The notes: generated from the sequence alone by a model not told the origin. Shown: positions 1 to 6,081, numbered from the stretch's first letter. The stretch is 9,143 nucleotides of DNA from Deltaproteobacteria bacterium (GCA_019308705.1 JAFDHW010000151.1:1-9143), one strand, 5' to 3'. Program-made: numbers and translations.

Positions 1-1
1 C

Positions 2-82
2 CGGATTATTCACGCGTTCGATTCGCGCGAGAGCAAGGAAGGAGGAGGGAAGCTGTACTTTTGTACCGCGACCCCCTCCTGA
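2..82 (+). CDS. Possible C-terminal end of an upstream gene (partial)
   Basis: The second forward frame is open from the window edge to a TGA at 80-82 and encodes 26 residues ending KLYFCTATPS. Of the three forward frames it has the most GC-rich third codon positions, and the peptide looks most like real protein. The first frame is also open, to a TGA at 118-120, so the choice is uncertain. If real, it is probably the preceding phage structural gene. Its last codons lie inside the hairpin at 19-102. Too short to assign a function. Confidence 0.3.
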   Translation, partial: RIIHAFDSRESKEGGGKLYFCTATPS

Positions 83-102
83 CGCAGCTATCGCGTGAAT
101 CG
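19..102 (+). other. Long imperfect hairpin with a competing helix
   Basis: Bases 19-30 pair with 91-102 over 12 positions with one G-T wobble. Inside this, 32-34 pair with 87-89, 43-49 (AGGAGGG) with 74-80 (CCCTCCT), and 52-53 with 68-69, and 55-58/63-66 close a TTTT loop (GTAC-TTTT-GTAC). Bases 8-16 (ATTCACGCG) can alternatively pair perfectly with 92-100, because 8-16 and 21-29 are near-direct repeats (8 of 9). No T-run follows, so it is not a standard intrinsic terminator. It may be a structured 3' UTR, a processing site or a switch. Confidence 0.45.
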
Positions 103-117
103 GGCCCGCCGGAAGGG

Positions 118-233
118 TGAAAAATTTCGCCGATGTCAGCATTCCTCGAAGAAACAGCGTGCATTTTTCAAGGACCCTTCCATTGGCACTTAACCTGTTT
201 AAATCCATATAACTATTTCGGCGAAATTTTTCA
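118..233. repeat. Perfect 16-bp inverted repeat flanking a promoter-like region
   Basis: Bases 118-133 (TGAAAAATTTCGCCGA) are the exact reverse complement of 218-233, with 84 bases between. An 8-base piece of the same motif occurs a third time, inverted, at 163-170 (ATTTTTCA). GGAAGGG at 111-117 also has an inverted partner at 175-181. Each arm contains a small internal dyad, GAAA-N2-TTTC. The enclosed DNA is AT-richer than the surrounding genes. The arrangement fits paired operator sites or alternative RNA hairpins. A MITE-like element is less likely, since no target duplication directly abuts the arms. Confidence 0.6.
183..213 (+). promoter_or_regulatory. Candidate sigma70 promoter of the phage fibre operon
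   Basis: TTGGCA at 183-188 and TATAAC at 208-213 each match 5 of 6 bases of the sigma70 consensus, separated by 19 bases, which is longer than the ideal 17. The predicted transcription start, near 219-221, falls in the right arm of the 16-bp inverted repeat, a natural place for an operator. The next gene starts at 284 after a strong Shine-Dalgarno (AGAGGAGAG, 270-278). Called from sequence only. Confidence 0.4.
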
Positions 234-283
234 TGAATGATTCGGGCTAAGCCGGGCGGACCGGCATAAAGAGGAGAGAACCC

Positions 284-1519
284 ATGCTGCGATTGGTGCG
301 AAACCACCGTTTTGACCCGTTTTCCCAGGCTCCGGCCTACGCCGCGGTCACGGACGAGGTTCACGTCATCCCGGCTTCGGGCGTCTTCCGGGTGCGCCTG
401 TGGGAGGTGCCGGACCCGGAGTATTCCCATCCGGTTTCCGGCACGCCGGTGTACATCCGCAACCTGTCGGGGACGGTGTTCACCGAGGTTTCGTCGGCCC
501 CGGCCTTGAACGAGTTCTCCGTGGACCACGCGTACAAGACCGCTTGGGTGGAGTTCAATTCCGGCAACGCGGGTGAGGTCATCTACGCCTGCTACCAGGG
601 CACAGGGAGCCCGGAGCATGCGGAGCTGGTGAACGGTCTCCAGCTCCTCCAGCCGGCCTCCGCCTATTTCGGCGGCGACGGGTCCGACGGCGACCTCACG
701 CTTTCCGGGAACACGAACTTAAGCGAATCTCCGGCGGGCTCCGGCGTGGCGTTCAAGCAGTTCAACAACCTGGATTTGAGCGGCTACACCCTGTCGGTCA
801 CCGGCGCGGCCAAGGGCATCATCCTGTGCGTGCGCGGCGTGCTCACCATGGACGCCTCCACGGTGATCGACCTGGACGGCAAGGGCATGAGCGGCGGCGC
901 GGGGCAGACGTTCGGATATCGCGACGGCCTGCCCGGAGCCACGGGGCACCCCCGGATAGGCGGCGGGGGAGGCGGGGGCGCGATGAATTACGCCAACGGC
1001 GGTGCGGGCGGCGGGTTGCCGGGGATCGGGGGCGCCGGCACCTCCGCCGCGAATAGGGACGGGATGGATGGGACGAATGCCCTGATCGGGCCGCTGGACC
1101 AGGCCTGGCGGTTCGCGGAGAACTGGCTTCCCGGGGGAGGAGGCGGGGGTGGCGCTGCAGGAACCTGGGAGGACGGCGGTGCGGGCGGCGCAGGAGGCGG
1201 CCTGCTCGTGATCCAGGCGAACGTAATCTCCGCCGCGTCGGGCCTTTCCATCACCGCCGGCGGATCCAATGGCTCCACCGCGGCCAACGGCGGCGAGCAT
1301 GGTTCCGGCGGCGGCGGGGGCGGCGCGGGCGGCACCGTCATCATCGTGGCCCACCGCATCGTGGGCCGGACCGCCGCCCAGATCGAGGCCGCCTGCTCCG
1401 TGTCGGGCGGCGCGGGCGGCTCCGGGGGTTCCGGCAGCTCCTCCACCGGCGGAGACGGCGGAGCCGGCGCGAGCGGCTACGCCCGCTGCGTGGAGCTGTA
1501 CTCCTACAACCTCTACTAG
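284..1519 (+). CDS. Glycine-rich phage tail-fibre / adhesin-like protein
   Basis: A 411-residue protein, probably a virion host-recognition component. Residues 1-110 form a compact beta-rich domain of a kind I associate with phage fibre-type proteins: an EVP motif near residue 41, FSVDHAYKTAWVEFNSG near 78-94, and a YxGxGS end near 104-109. Residues 150-200 are beta-strand rich. From about residue 205 to the end the protein is dominated by glycine, with runs of about seven or eight glycines near 227-234, 285-291 and 342-349. These alternate with short hydrophobic strands such as GGLLVIQANVI and GGTVIIVAHRIV. This periodic glycine/strand pattern resembles the glycine-rich tips of phage adhesins, where poly-glycine II sheets support receptor-contacting loops; that structural reading is inference. 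The start is supported by AGAGGAGAG upstream. It is the first gene after the repeat-rich leader. No signal peptide or membrane segment is seen. Confidence 0.65.
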   Translation: MLRLVRNHRFDPFSQAPAYAAVTDEVHVIPASGVFRVRLWEVPDPEYSHPVSGTPVYIRNLSGTVFTEVSSAPALNEFSVDHAYKTAWVEFNSGNAGEVIYACYQGTGSPEHAELVNGLQLLQPASAYFGGDGSDGDLTLSGNTNLSESPAGSGVAFKQFNNLDLSGYTLSVTGAAKGIILCVRGVLTMDASTVIDLDGKGMSGGAGQTFGYRDGLPGATGHPRIGGGGGGGAMNYANGGAGGGLPGIGGAGTSAANRDGMDGTNALIGPLDQAWRFAENWLPGGGGGGGAAGTWEDGGAGGAGGGLLVIQANVISAASGLSITAGGSNGSTAANGGEHGSGGGGGGAGGTVIIVAHRIVGRTAAQIEAACSVSGGAGGSGGSGSSSTGGDGGAGASGYARCVELYSYNLY

Positions 1520-1528
1520 GGGGCGCAC

Positions 1529-1936
1529 ATGGTCGTGGAGTTTCTCATCGCCGCGGCAAGCGAGCCCGAGCCCTGGCGCAAGAAGGAGGGCGACGTGATC
1601 TGCGCCCGCCCGGCCGGGAGGCCCTGGGGCAAAAAGGAGCGCACGGCCGGGCTGATCGTCCGCGCCCGGGGAATCTCCCTGGAGGACGCCTTAAGCCTGG
1701 CCGGGCCGCACTACGATGGCGGCGTCGTGTCGGCCAAGCGCCGCCACGCCATCCCCCTGGAGGAGATCCGCGCCGGGTGGCTTCCCGGCATGGACCTTTC
1801 CCGGGTGCGCGACCGGTCGGACGACTACCAGCCCCTGCTTTCCGCCGGCGTGGTGGTGGATTTTTCCGAGCCCGTGGCCGTGTGTTTTGACAAGCGCCGC
1901 GGCCGGTTCAAGTACGAGGCCAGGAGGCGGCCATGA
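1529..1936 (+). CDS. Small conserved-looking phage protein, function unknown
   Basis: This 135-residue protein has no domain I can name. It begins with a hydrophobic strand (VVEFLIAAA) and is then basic and soluble, with clusters such as WRKKEGD, PWGKKER and SAKRRH and a conserved-looking RVRDRSDDYQPLL stretch near residues 94-106. The end is strongly basic (KYEARRRP). The ATG lies nine bases after the preceding stop, and its Shine-Dalgarno (AGGGGG) overlaps that stop codon. Its own TGA overlaps the next ATG in the sequence ATGA. Translational coupling on both sides ties it to the fibre genes, so a structural, chaperone or assembly role for the neighbouring fibre proteins is plausible but unproven. 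Confidence 0.6.
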   Translation: MVVEFLIAAASEPEPWRKKEGDVICARPAGRPWGKKERTAGLIVRARGISLEDALSLAGPHYDGGVVSAKRRHAIPLEEIRAGWLPGMDLSRVRDRSDDYQPLLSAGVVVDFSEPVAVCFDKRRGRFKYEARRRP

Positions 1937-2985
1937 CCACCAGCCGCAAACTGCCGGACACGTACAATGTCTCCACGTACGGCGACGGGGCGGAGTACGA
2001 CTACACGTCCCTCGCCGCGTGGGAGGCCGACACGGACACCGACCTGGTGGCCGCCGGGGCCGGCGAGGTCCTGGACGTGGCGGAGGGCGGGTACGACGAC
2101 AGCGCCGTCGTGGCCGGGGCCGTGACGAGCTCCACGCTTTTTCGGGTGATCCGGGCCGCGGCCGGGGCGGAAAACCGGTGCCGGAAGGATGCCGGGGCGC
2201 GGTTCGTGAGCGCCGTCCGGAACCTGTTGATCCAGTGGGACGAGGCTTACGGCGGGGTGTACGACCTGGGACTTTGCCTGGGTGCGCGAAATGATTCTTC
2301 CTGGCGGTTCCTGCTCCGGCTGAACGCCGCCTATGCCCGGGCCGCGGGGTGTTTCGCGTACGACAGCGTCAACAACGGCACCGGACAGATGTTGGGGATA
2401 TACCCGCGCAACACGGCGGGGATTTCCTGCGTGGCCAACTGCCTGGCCCACAACGTGGACCGGGGGTTCTACGTGGACGATGTAGGGGCCGGCAACACCG
2501 CCTATATGTACAACTGCACGGCCGCGGGTTGCACGTACGGCGTGCATGCCTACCGGGGGACGGTGGAGGCGAAAAACTGCGCCGTCGAGGGCAACGACAC
2601 CAATTATTACGCAGCCGCCGGTGCCGCCATCAACAAGACCGCCTGCACGGACGGTGACGGGGTGGTCTTTGAGGACCAGCAAAGCGGCGATCTGCACCTG
2701 GCCGAGGCCGACGCCGCGGCGAGGAACCAGGGCGCGGACCTGTCCGCGGACCCGGTGTTCGCCTTTGACGACGACATCGACGGCGACACCAGAAACCCCG
2801 CGGGCTGGGACGTAGGAGCCGACGAATTTCTTTTCCGCGAAAGCCTGGCGGACGGGGTCTTTGCCGTGGACGCCGCCCACCCCAGCGTCCAGGCCCCTCC
2901 CTTGAAAATGTCCTTTTCCGCGGCCGTCCCGTCCGCGGCCTTTTCTGCCCTTGCGCCCTCGGTGGCCTTTTCCTGCAGGGAATGA
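1933..2985 (+). CDS. Parallel beta-helix-like phage surface protein
   Basis: A 350-residue protein, likely a fibre or spike component. Residues 22-45 contain YTSLAAWEADTDTDLVAAG, a common entry segment in pectate-lyase-fold proteins. Residues 110-260 show short irregular repeats with regularly placed asparagine, cysteine and glycine (CVANCLAHN, YMYNCTAAGCTYGVHA, EAKNCAVEGN), as expected for rungs of a right-handed beta-helix. The helix appears to close with DIDGDTRNPAGWDVGADEF near residue 299, typical of this kind of protein. The last 50 residues are a separate tail with a nine-residue period (SFSAAVPSA, AFSALAPSV, AFSCRE), perhaps for trimerisation or attachment. Catalytic residues of a depolymerase cannot be assigned. 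The start overlaps the preceding stop by four bases. There is no signal peptide, consistent with a virion protein rather than a secreted enzyme. Confidence 0.6.
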   Translation: MTTSRKLPDTYNVSTYGDGAEYDYTSLAAWEADTDTDLVAAGAGEVLDVAEGGYDDSAVVAGAVTSSTLFRVIRAAAGAENRCRKDAGARFVSAVRNLLIQWDEAYGGVYDLGLCLGARNDSSWRFLLRLNAAYARAAGCFAYDSVNNGTGQMLGIYPRNTAGISCVANCLAHNVDRGFYVDDVGAGNTAYMYNCTAAGCTYGVHAYRGTVEAKNCAVEGNDTNYYAAAGAAINKTACTDGDGVVFEDQQSGDLHLAEADAAARNQGADLSADPVFAFDDDIDGDTRNPAGWDVGADEFLFRESLADGVFAVDAAHPSVQAPPLKMSFSAAVPSAAFSALAPSVAFSCRE

Positions 2986-3019
2986 ACGGCCATTGACGCC
3001 GGCCGCCGGGCCCCTTGAT

Positions 3020-3026
3020 GGAGGAA
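3020..3026 (+). promoter_or_regulatory. Shine-Dalgarno that fixes the start at 3029
   Basis: GGAGGAA lies two bases before the ATG at 3029. An in-frame ATG at 2951 exists, but it lies inside the preceding gene, and the 26 residues it would add (proline/glycine rich) look like translated spacer. The short spacing is slightly unusual; the core GGAGG is four bases from the ATG. Confidence 0.6.
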
Positions 3027-3028
3027 CC

Positions 3029-3514
3029 ATGAAACAGAGAACCAAGGTGGGCGGAGTTTTCCAGGTAGTCTGCAGGCGTTCCTGCGGCAAGGTGCGCTGG
3101 AGGGAGCAAGCCGGAAACCGGGTCACCAACGAGGGCCTGGATCATCTCCTGGACGTTTTGTTTTCCAGCGTCCAGCAGGCGGGCTTTTACGTGGGGCTCA
3201 AGGGGGCGGGCGCGGCGGCCGCGGACGACACCCTGGCCTCCCATTCCGCCTGGGCCGAGGTGACGGCCTACGCGGGAGACCGCAAAGCATACTCGCCTTC
3301 GGCCGCGGCGGCCGGCAGCGTGTCCAACGCCGCGTCCAAGGCGCGTTTCTCCATCAACGCGGACGGCACCGAAGTGGCCGGGGTCTTCCTGGCCACGACG
3401 GCTTCCGGGTCTGCGGGCGTGCTCCTTGCCGTGGGAGACTTTGCGCTCCTTCGCGTCTGCGGCGCCGGCGACACCATCGAGGTGGTCTATACCTTCAGCG
3501 CGGCCGGTGCCTGA
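3029..3514 (+). CDS. Phage structural-module protein of a conserved unknown type
   Basis: A 161-residue protein of a kind I recognise from phage tail/fibre neighbourhoods but cannot name. Features are VTNEGLDHLLDVLF (residues 32-45), a strand ending FYVGLKG (53-59), a DDTLASHSAWAEVTAY segment (66-81) and a beta-rich C-terminal half with FSINADGTEVAGVFL and a final GDTIEVVYTFSAAGA. Its ordered alternation of strands suggests a beta-sandwich that sits on or between fibre proteins. Two cysteines (15 and 19) near the N-terminus are the only cysteine pair of note. The true start is chosen by the GGAGGAA site; the gap to the upstream gene is 43 bases and to the next gene 50. No enzymatic motif is visible. 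Confidence 0.6.
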   Translation: MKQRTKVGGVFQVVCRRSCGKVRWREQAGNRVTNEGLDHLLDVLFSSVQQAGFYVGLKGAGAAAADDTLASHSAWAEVTAYAGDRKAYSPSAAAAGSVSNAASKARFSINADGTEVAGVFLATTASGSAGVLLAVGDFALLRVCGAGDTIEVVYTFSAAGA

Positions 3515-3564
3515 TCCATCCCGCCGCACCGGCGGCCGAACCTTTCAGCCCAGGAGAAAACCCC

Positions 3565-3912
3565 ATGCCCACGCGCCTGGCCACCCGAGCGGTGGAAAAA
3601 AGTTCCTTCATCGTACGGGCGTCTTTCACGGACGCCGAGGGGAACCCCATGGTTCCGGCCACCTTGTCCTGGACCCTCACCAACGCCGAGGGTTCGGTGA
3701 TAAACGGCCGGCATGACGTGTCCGTGGGCTCTCCGGCCTGCCCCCAGGACATCGTGCTTTCGGGCGACGATTTGGCCTTGTACGGGGCCAACGACCGTGG
3801 CGCGCGCGTCCTCACCTTGAAGGGCACCTACTACTGTTCCCTGGCGGGGGAATCCCTGCCTTTCACGGACAGCGCCCGGTTTTTCATCCAGGACCTGTCT
3901 GCGGTGGATTGA
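3565..3912 (+). CDS. Small phage-module protein, possibly Ig-like
   Basis: A 115-residue protein that ends the phage-like operon. It reads as a single beta-sandwich: SFIVRASFTDAEGNPMVPATLSWTLTNAEGSVINGR (residues 13-48) looks like paired strands with a turn at DAEGNP. Further strands follow (DIVLSGDDLALYG, ARVLTLKGTYYC) and a closing strand (DSARFFIQDLSAV). The TDAEGNPMVP-type phrase is common in bacterial Ig-like folds; assignment to a family is inference. AGGAG at 3552-3556, eight bases before the ATG, supports the start. No signal peptide is present. Its stop is 13 bases from the stop of the convergent GMC oxidoreductase gene, so it marks the visible end of the phage block. Confidence 0.55.
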   Translation: MPTRLATRAVEKSSFIVRASFTDAEGNPMVPATLSWTLTNAEGSVINGRHDVSVGSPACPQDIVLSGDDLALYGANDRGARVLTLKGTYYCSLAGESLPFTDSARFFIQDLSAVD

Positions 3913-3913
3913 T

Positions 3914-3933
3914 GGGGTTGGCGGGTCAGCCCC
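3914..3933. terminator. Possible bidirectional terminator hairpin between convergent genes
   Basis: GGGGTTG (3914-3920) can pair with CAGCCCC (3927-3933) through six Watson-Crick pairs and one G-T pair, with a six-base loop. It sits in the 13-base gap between convergent stops and runs into the end of the minus-strand gene. There is no T-run on either side, so it is at best a weak intrinsic terminator. Confidence 0.3.
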
Positions 3934-5431
3934 AGGAATCCGCGCTTTCCACCAGTTTTTGTCCCACCCGGTCGGCGAGAGCCATGACGGTCAGGTAGGG
4001 GTTTACGGCCGAACTCTGGGGGAACAGGCTGGCGTCGGCCACGTACAGGTCTTCGCGGCCGTGGACCTTGCCCCAGGGGTCGGTGACCGAATCCTCCGGC
4101 CCGGCGCCCATGCGGCAGCCGCCCTGGGGATGGGCCGAGGAAAGGGGCGTTTTGATGGGCAAGAACCGCTTGGGGGAGATGAACTCCTCCAGGCTTTTGT
4201 CCCCTGCGTCCGCGGGCGTGAACACGGGTTTTTTTGCCATGGGCATGACCATTTCCCGGCATCCCGCGGCGATGAAGAGCCGGGTGGCCGCGACCTGGGC
4301 GTGGGCCAGGCTTTCCACGCTTTCTTTGGCGATGGTGTAGTCCATGATCACCTCGCCCTTGCGGGAAAGCCGGATCCGGTTCTTTTCGCTGGCCGGGTCG
4401 TGGTTCAGGGCGATGACGGTCATGAAGTTTGCGTACCGTGTCATGATGCGTGCCAGGTCCTCGCCCCACAGGCCCAGGTGCTTGGTGGAGACGAAGGGGT
4501 AGTAGAACGCGGTTTCCAGGTAGAAGTGGTGGGTTTGGGAAAACCGGGGCGTGTAATAGGTCTTGGGGAAGCCCTGGTAGTTTTTGATGGGGTGGGGCAT
4601 GACGCCGTAGAGGGTCATGGCGGGGTGGAGGGTGAAATACCGTCCCAGGGCGGGAAGCTCCTTTTCCAGTCCGGCGGCCAGGAGCAGGCCCGGGGTGGCC
4701 GGCGAGCCCGCCGCGCACACGATGCGCTTGGCGGAAATCTCCACCTCTCCCGGCTCCCATGGGCCGGGCACGGTGCCTGGCGGCGGCTCGGACACCTTTG
4801 CGGACACCTTGCCCCGGCCGATCTTCTCCACCCGGCAGTTGGGCACCAGCACCACCCCGGCCTTTTGTGCCCGTGGCAGCTGCACGGCCATGGCGCCCTG
4901 CTTGGCCCCGGTGGCGCAGCCCAGGTTGCAGAACCCTTCCTGCTCGCACCCGGAAAGGTTCAAGGGGATCTTCTTCACCTCCCAGCCCAGGGTTTCGCAG
5001 GCTTCGGCGAACAGGCGGTTGTTGTCGTTCACCATGTCGTCGCCGGGCACGATGACGGAAAGGTCTTTCTCCAGCCGTTCGAACCGGGGGGCCAGGTCTT
5101 TGGGGGTCAGTCCCGGGACGCCCCATTTTTCGCACACCGCATCCGGCAGGCGGAAGGTCACGCCCGTGTATACCAGGGTGCTCCCCCCCAGGCCCCTGCC
5201 CGCGGCCAGGGTGATGGACCCGTCCTTGATGGGCCACCCGCCTCCGTAGCGGAAAAGCCCCATCATCTCCACTTCCCTTTGGGTGAAGTATGCCAGGGGA
5301 AAATGGTGCCCCTCCTCCAGCACCGCGATGCGCGCCCCGGCCTCGGCCAGGGGGGCCAGGCGTTCGGCCACCGTGCCCCCTCCCGCGCCCGAGCCGATGA
5401 TCACCGCGTCCAGTTCCATGGTCCGGGTCAT
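3926..5431 (-). CDS. GMC-family FAD-dependent oxidoreductase (large subunit)
   Basis: A 501-residue flavoprotein that should oxidise an alcohol, sterol or sugar-type hydroxyl group. The N-terminal Rossmann motif is VIIGSGAGGG (residues 10-19). The GMC signature GRGLGGSTLVYTGV spans 79-92. The C-terminal HPQGGCRMG (434-442) and SAVNPYLTVMALADR (474-488) match the cholesterol-oxidase pattern, making H434 and N477 the likely active-site pair. A cysteine triad C162, C168, C172 lies in GFCNLGCATGAKQ, a segment also seen in long-chain alcohol oxidase relatives. The substrate cannot be told from sequence. The start at 5431 overlaps the TGA of the upstream small-subunit gene (ATGA), which argues against a longer upstream start. 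No Tat or Sec signal is visible. Its stop is convergent with the phage block, 13 bases away. Family call is firm, substrate open. Confidence 0.9.
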   Translation of the reverse strand: MTRTMELDAVIIGSGAGGGTVAERLAPLAEAGARIAVLEEGHHFPLAYFTQREVEMMGLFRYGGGWPIKDGSITLAAGRGLGGSTLVYTGVTFRLPDAVCEKWGVPGLTPKDLAPRFERLEKDLSVIVPGDDMVNDNNRLFAEACETLGWEVKKIPLNLSGCEQEGFCNLGCATGAKQGAMAVQLPRAQKAGVVLVPNCRVEKIGRGKVSAKVSEPPPGTVPGPWEPGEVEISAKRIVCAAGSPATPGLLLAAGLEKELPALGRYFTLHPAMTLYGVMPHPIKNYQGFPKTYYTPRFSQTHHFYLETAFYYPFVSTKHLGLWGEDLARIMTRYANFMTVIALNHDPASEKNRIRLSRKGEVIMDYTIAKESVESLAHAQVAATRLFIAAGCREMVMPMAKKPVFTPADAGDKSLEEFISPKRFLPIKTPLSSAHPQGGCRMGAGPEDSVTDPWGKVHGREDLYVADASLFPQSSAVNPYLTVMALADRVGQKLVESADSWG

Positions 5432-5901
5432 GGGGCCACCTCCGCTTCTGCGCGGCAAAGGGCGCGGATCACCGTGTCCGGGTACTGCCTGTCCGGCCGC
5501 GCGGGCCCGGCGTAGCCTATGGCCTTCCACACCGCCTCCCGGGTGTAGTAGCCCAGGCAGGCGTAGTTCTTCAGCCCGAAAAATCCCATTCGCATCAACG
5601 AGGGGCCGGATTCCATCCAGGCAAGCTGCCGGTCCCGCGCCTTGGCCGAGTTTTTGGAAAACGGTCTTGCTCCGAACGCCACCCCCATGATTTCCATGAC
5701 CGTCAGCAGCGCCAGAAAGCGTTTTCTAAGGCCCGGTTCCATGCGTTCAAGGGCCCAGTCCACCACCTGGGCGGTGGTCATGGTCCCGCCCGAAGGAAGG
5801 CTGTCGAAGGCTGGAATGATGCGGTCCGCGGCAGCAAGGAAAACGGCGAGCTTCCTGCCGGTCAAGTACCGGAGTTCCCGGTTTGGGGCTGAGATGTCCA
5901 T
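5428..5901 (-). CDS. Gluconate 2-dehydrogenase subunit 3-like protein (small subunit)
   Basis: A 157-residue, mostly helical protein of the gluconate_2-dh3 type, which pairs with GMC flavoproteins in membrane or soluble dehydrogenases. Visible family features are LAVFLAAADRIIP (residues 18-30), a central helix LRKRFLALLTVMEIMG, and the C-terminal phrase NYACLGYYTREAVWKAIGYAGP (residues 112-133, where an LGYYxxxxVWKxIGYxGP pattern is typical). Known small subunits often carry a Tat leader; none is seen here, so this complex may be cytoplasmic. The start at 5901 is chosen for the AAAGGAG site; an ATG 48 bases further upstream would add a cysteine- and proline-containing stretch without homology. 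The gene overlaps the GMC gene by four bases, consistent with one operon and a fixed stoichiometry. It likely stabilises the flavoprotein or helps pass electrons to an acceptor not encoded here. Confidence 0.8.
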   Translation of the reverse strand: MDISAPNRELRYLTGRKLAVFLAAADRIIPAFDSLPSGGTMTTAQVVDWALERMEPGLRKRFLALLTVMEIMGVAFGARPFSKNSAKARDRQLAWMESGPSLMRMGFFGLKNYACLGYYTREAVWKAIGYAGPARPDRQYPDTVIRALCRAEAEVAP

Positions 5902-5906
5902 GAAGT

Positions 5907-5913
5907 CTCCTTT
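5907..5913 (-). promoter_or_regulatory. Shine-Dalgarno that fixes the start at 5901
   Basis: On the minus strand AAAGGAG is followed by ACTTC and then the ATG at 5901. This strong site, five bases from the codon, favours this start over the in-frame ATG at 5949. Confidence 0.65.
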
Positions 5914-6043
5914 GGGGGGTGGGCCTTTCTGGATGCAACACCTCTTCAAAATGCCTCAAAAACTCCTCTCATGCAACCGTTCCACCGCGTAGTCCATGGG
6001 CGCGAATCCCACGATCGAGTTTGCCGATACACCAAACCAGCAC

Positions 6044-6081
6044 CATAGCCTGGGGTAATTTGCCAAATCACCCGCGCTATG
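6044..6081. promoter_or_regulatory. 38-bp near-perfect dyad, candidate operator
   Basis: Inner arms GGGTAATTTG (6053-6062) and CAAATCACCC (6064-6073) match at 9 of 10 positions around a single central C. Outer arms CATAGC (6044-6049) and GCTATG (6076-6081) are perfect, separated from the inner arms by 3 and 2 bases. There is no flanking T-run, so an operator is more likely than a terminator. Position between divergent operons suggests shared control. Confidence 0.5.

Larger units (their letters stand above)
1..3912 (+). mobile_element. Distal part of a phage/prophage structural (tail fibre) module
   Basis: Five consecutive + strand genes resemble virion host-recognition parts: a protein with a phage-fibre-like N-terminal domain and a poly-glycine C-terminal half, a beta-helix-like protein, and three small proteins of the kind that accompany fibre genes. 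They are tightly packed, with gaps of 9, -4, 43 and 50 bases. The module starts before the window and ends 13 bases before a convergent metabolic gene. No integrase, terminase, capsid, holin or attachment repeat is visible, so the call rests on protein character and gene order. It could be an intact prophage, a remnant, or a tailocin-like cluster. Confidence 0.6.

Noticed and set aside
184..201. Possible sigma54 site (TTGGCAC followed by CTGTTT).
   Set aside because: The -24 GG is present, but at the correct spacing the -12 dinucleotide is GT rather than GC. The sigma70 reading fits slightly better.
719..1528. Long open frames on the minus strand opposite the glycine-rich gene (also 988-1446).
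   Set aside because: GGC/GGG-rich glycine codons read as alanine- and proline-rich antisense with few stops; composition is low-complexity and no start has ribosome-binding support. Antisense shadow.
2951..3028. Alternative upstream start for the 161-residue phage protein.
   Set aside because: It lies inside the preceding gene, adds a spacer-like peptide, and the ATG at 3029 has an excellent Shine-Dalgarno.
1..3912. Diversity-generating retroelement acting on the fibre genes.
   Set aside because: No reverse transcriptase, accessory gene or template/variable repeat pair was seen in the window.
3959..5515. A 518-codon forward frame opposite the GMC gene.
   Set aside because: The minus-strand reading gives complete FAD and GMC motifs; the forward peptide is histidine- and glycine-rich with no recognisable domain. 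High-GC shadow.
5933..5977. Minus-strand promoter built from TTGCAT and CATTTT with a 17-base spacer.
   Set aside because: Each hexamer matches only 3 of 6 consensus bases, which is not better than chance in AT-richer DNA.
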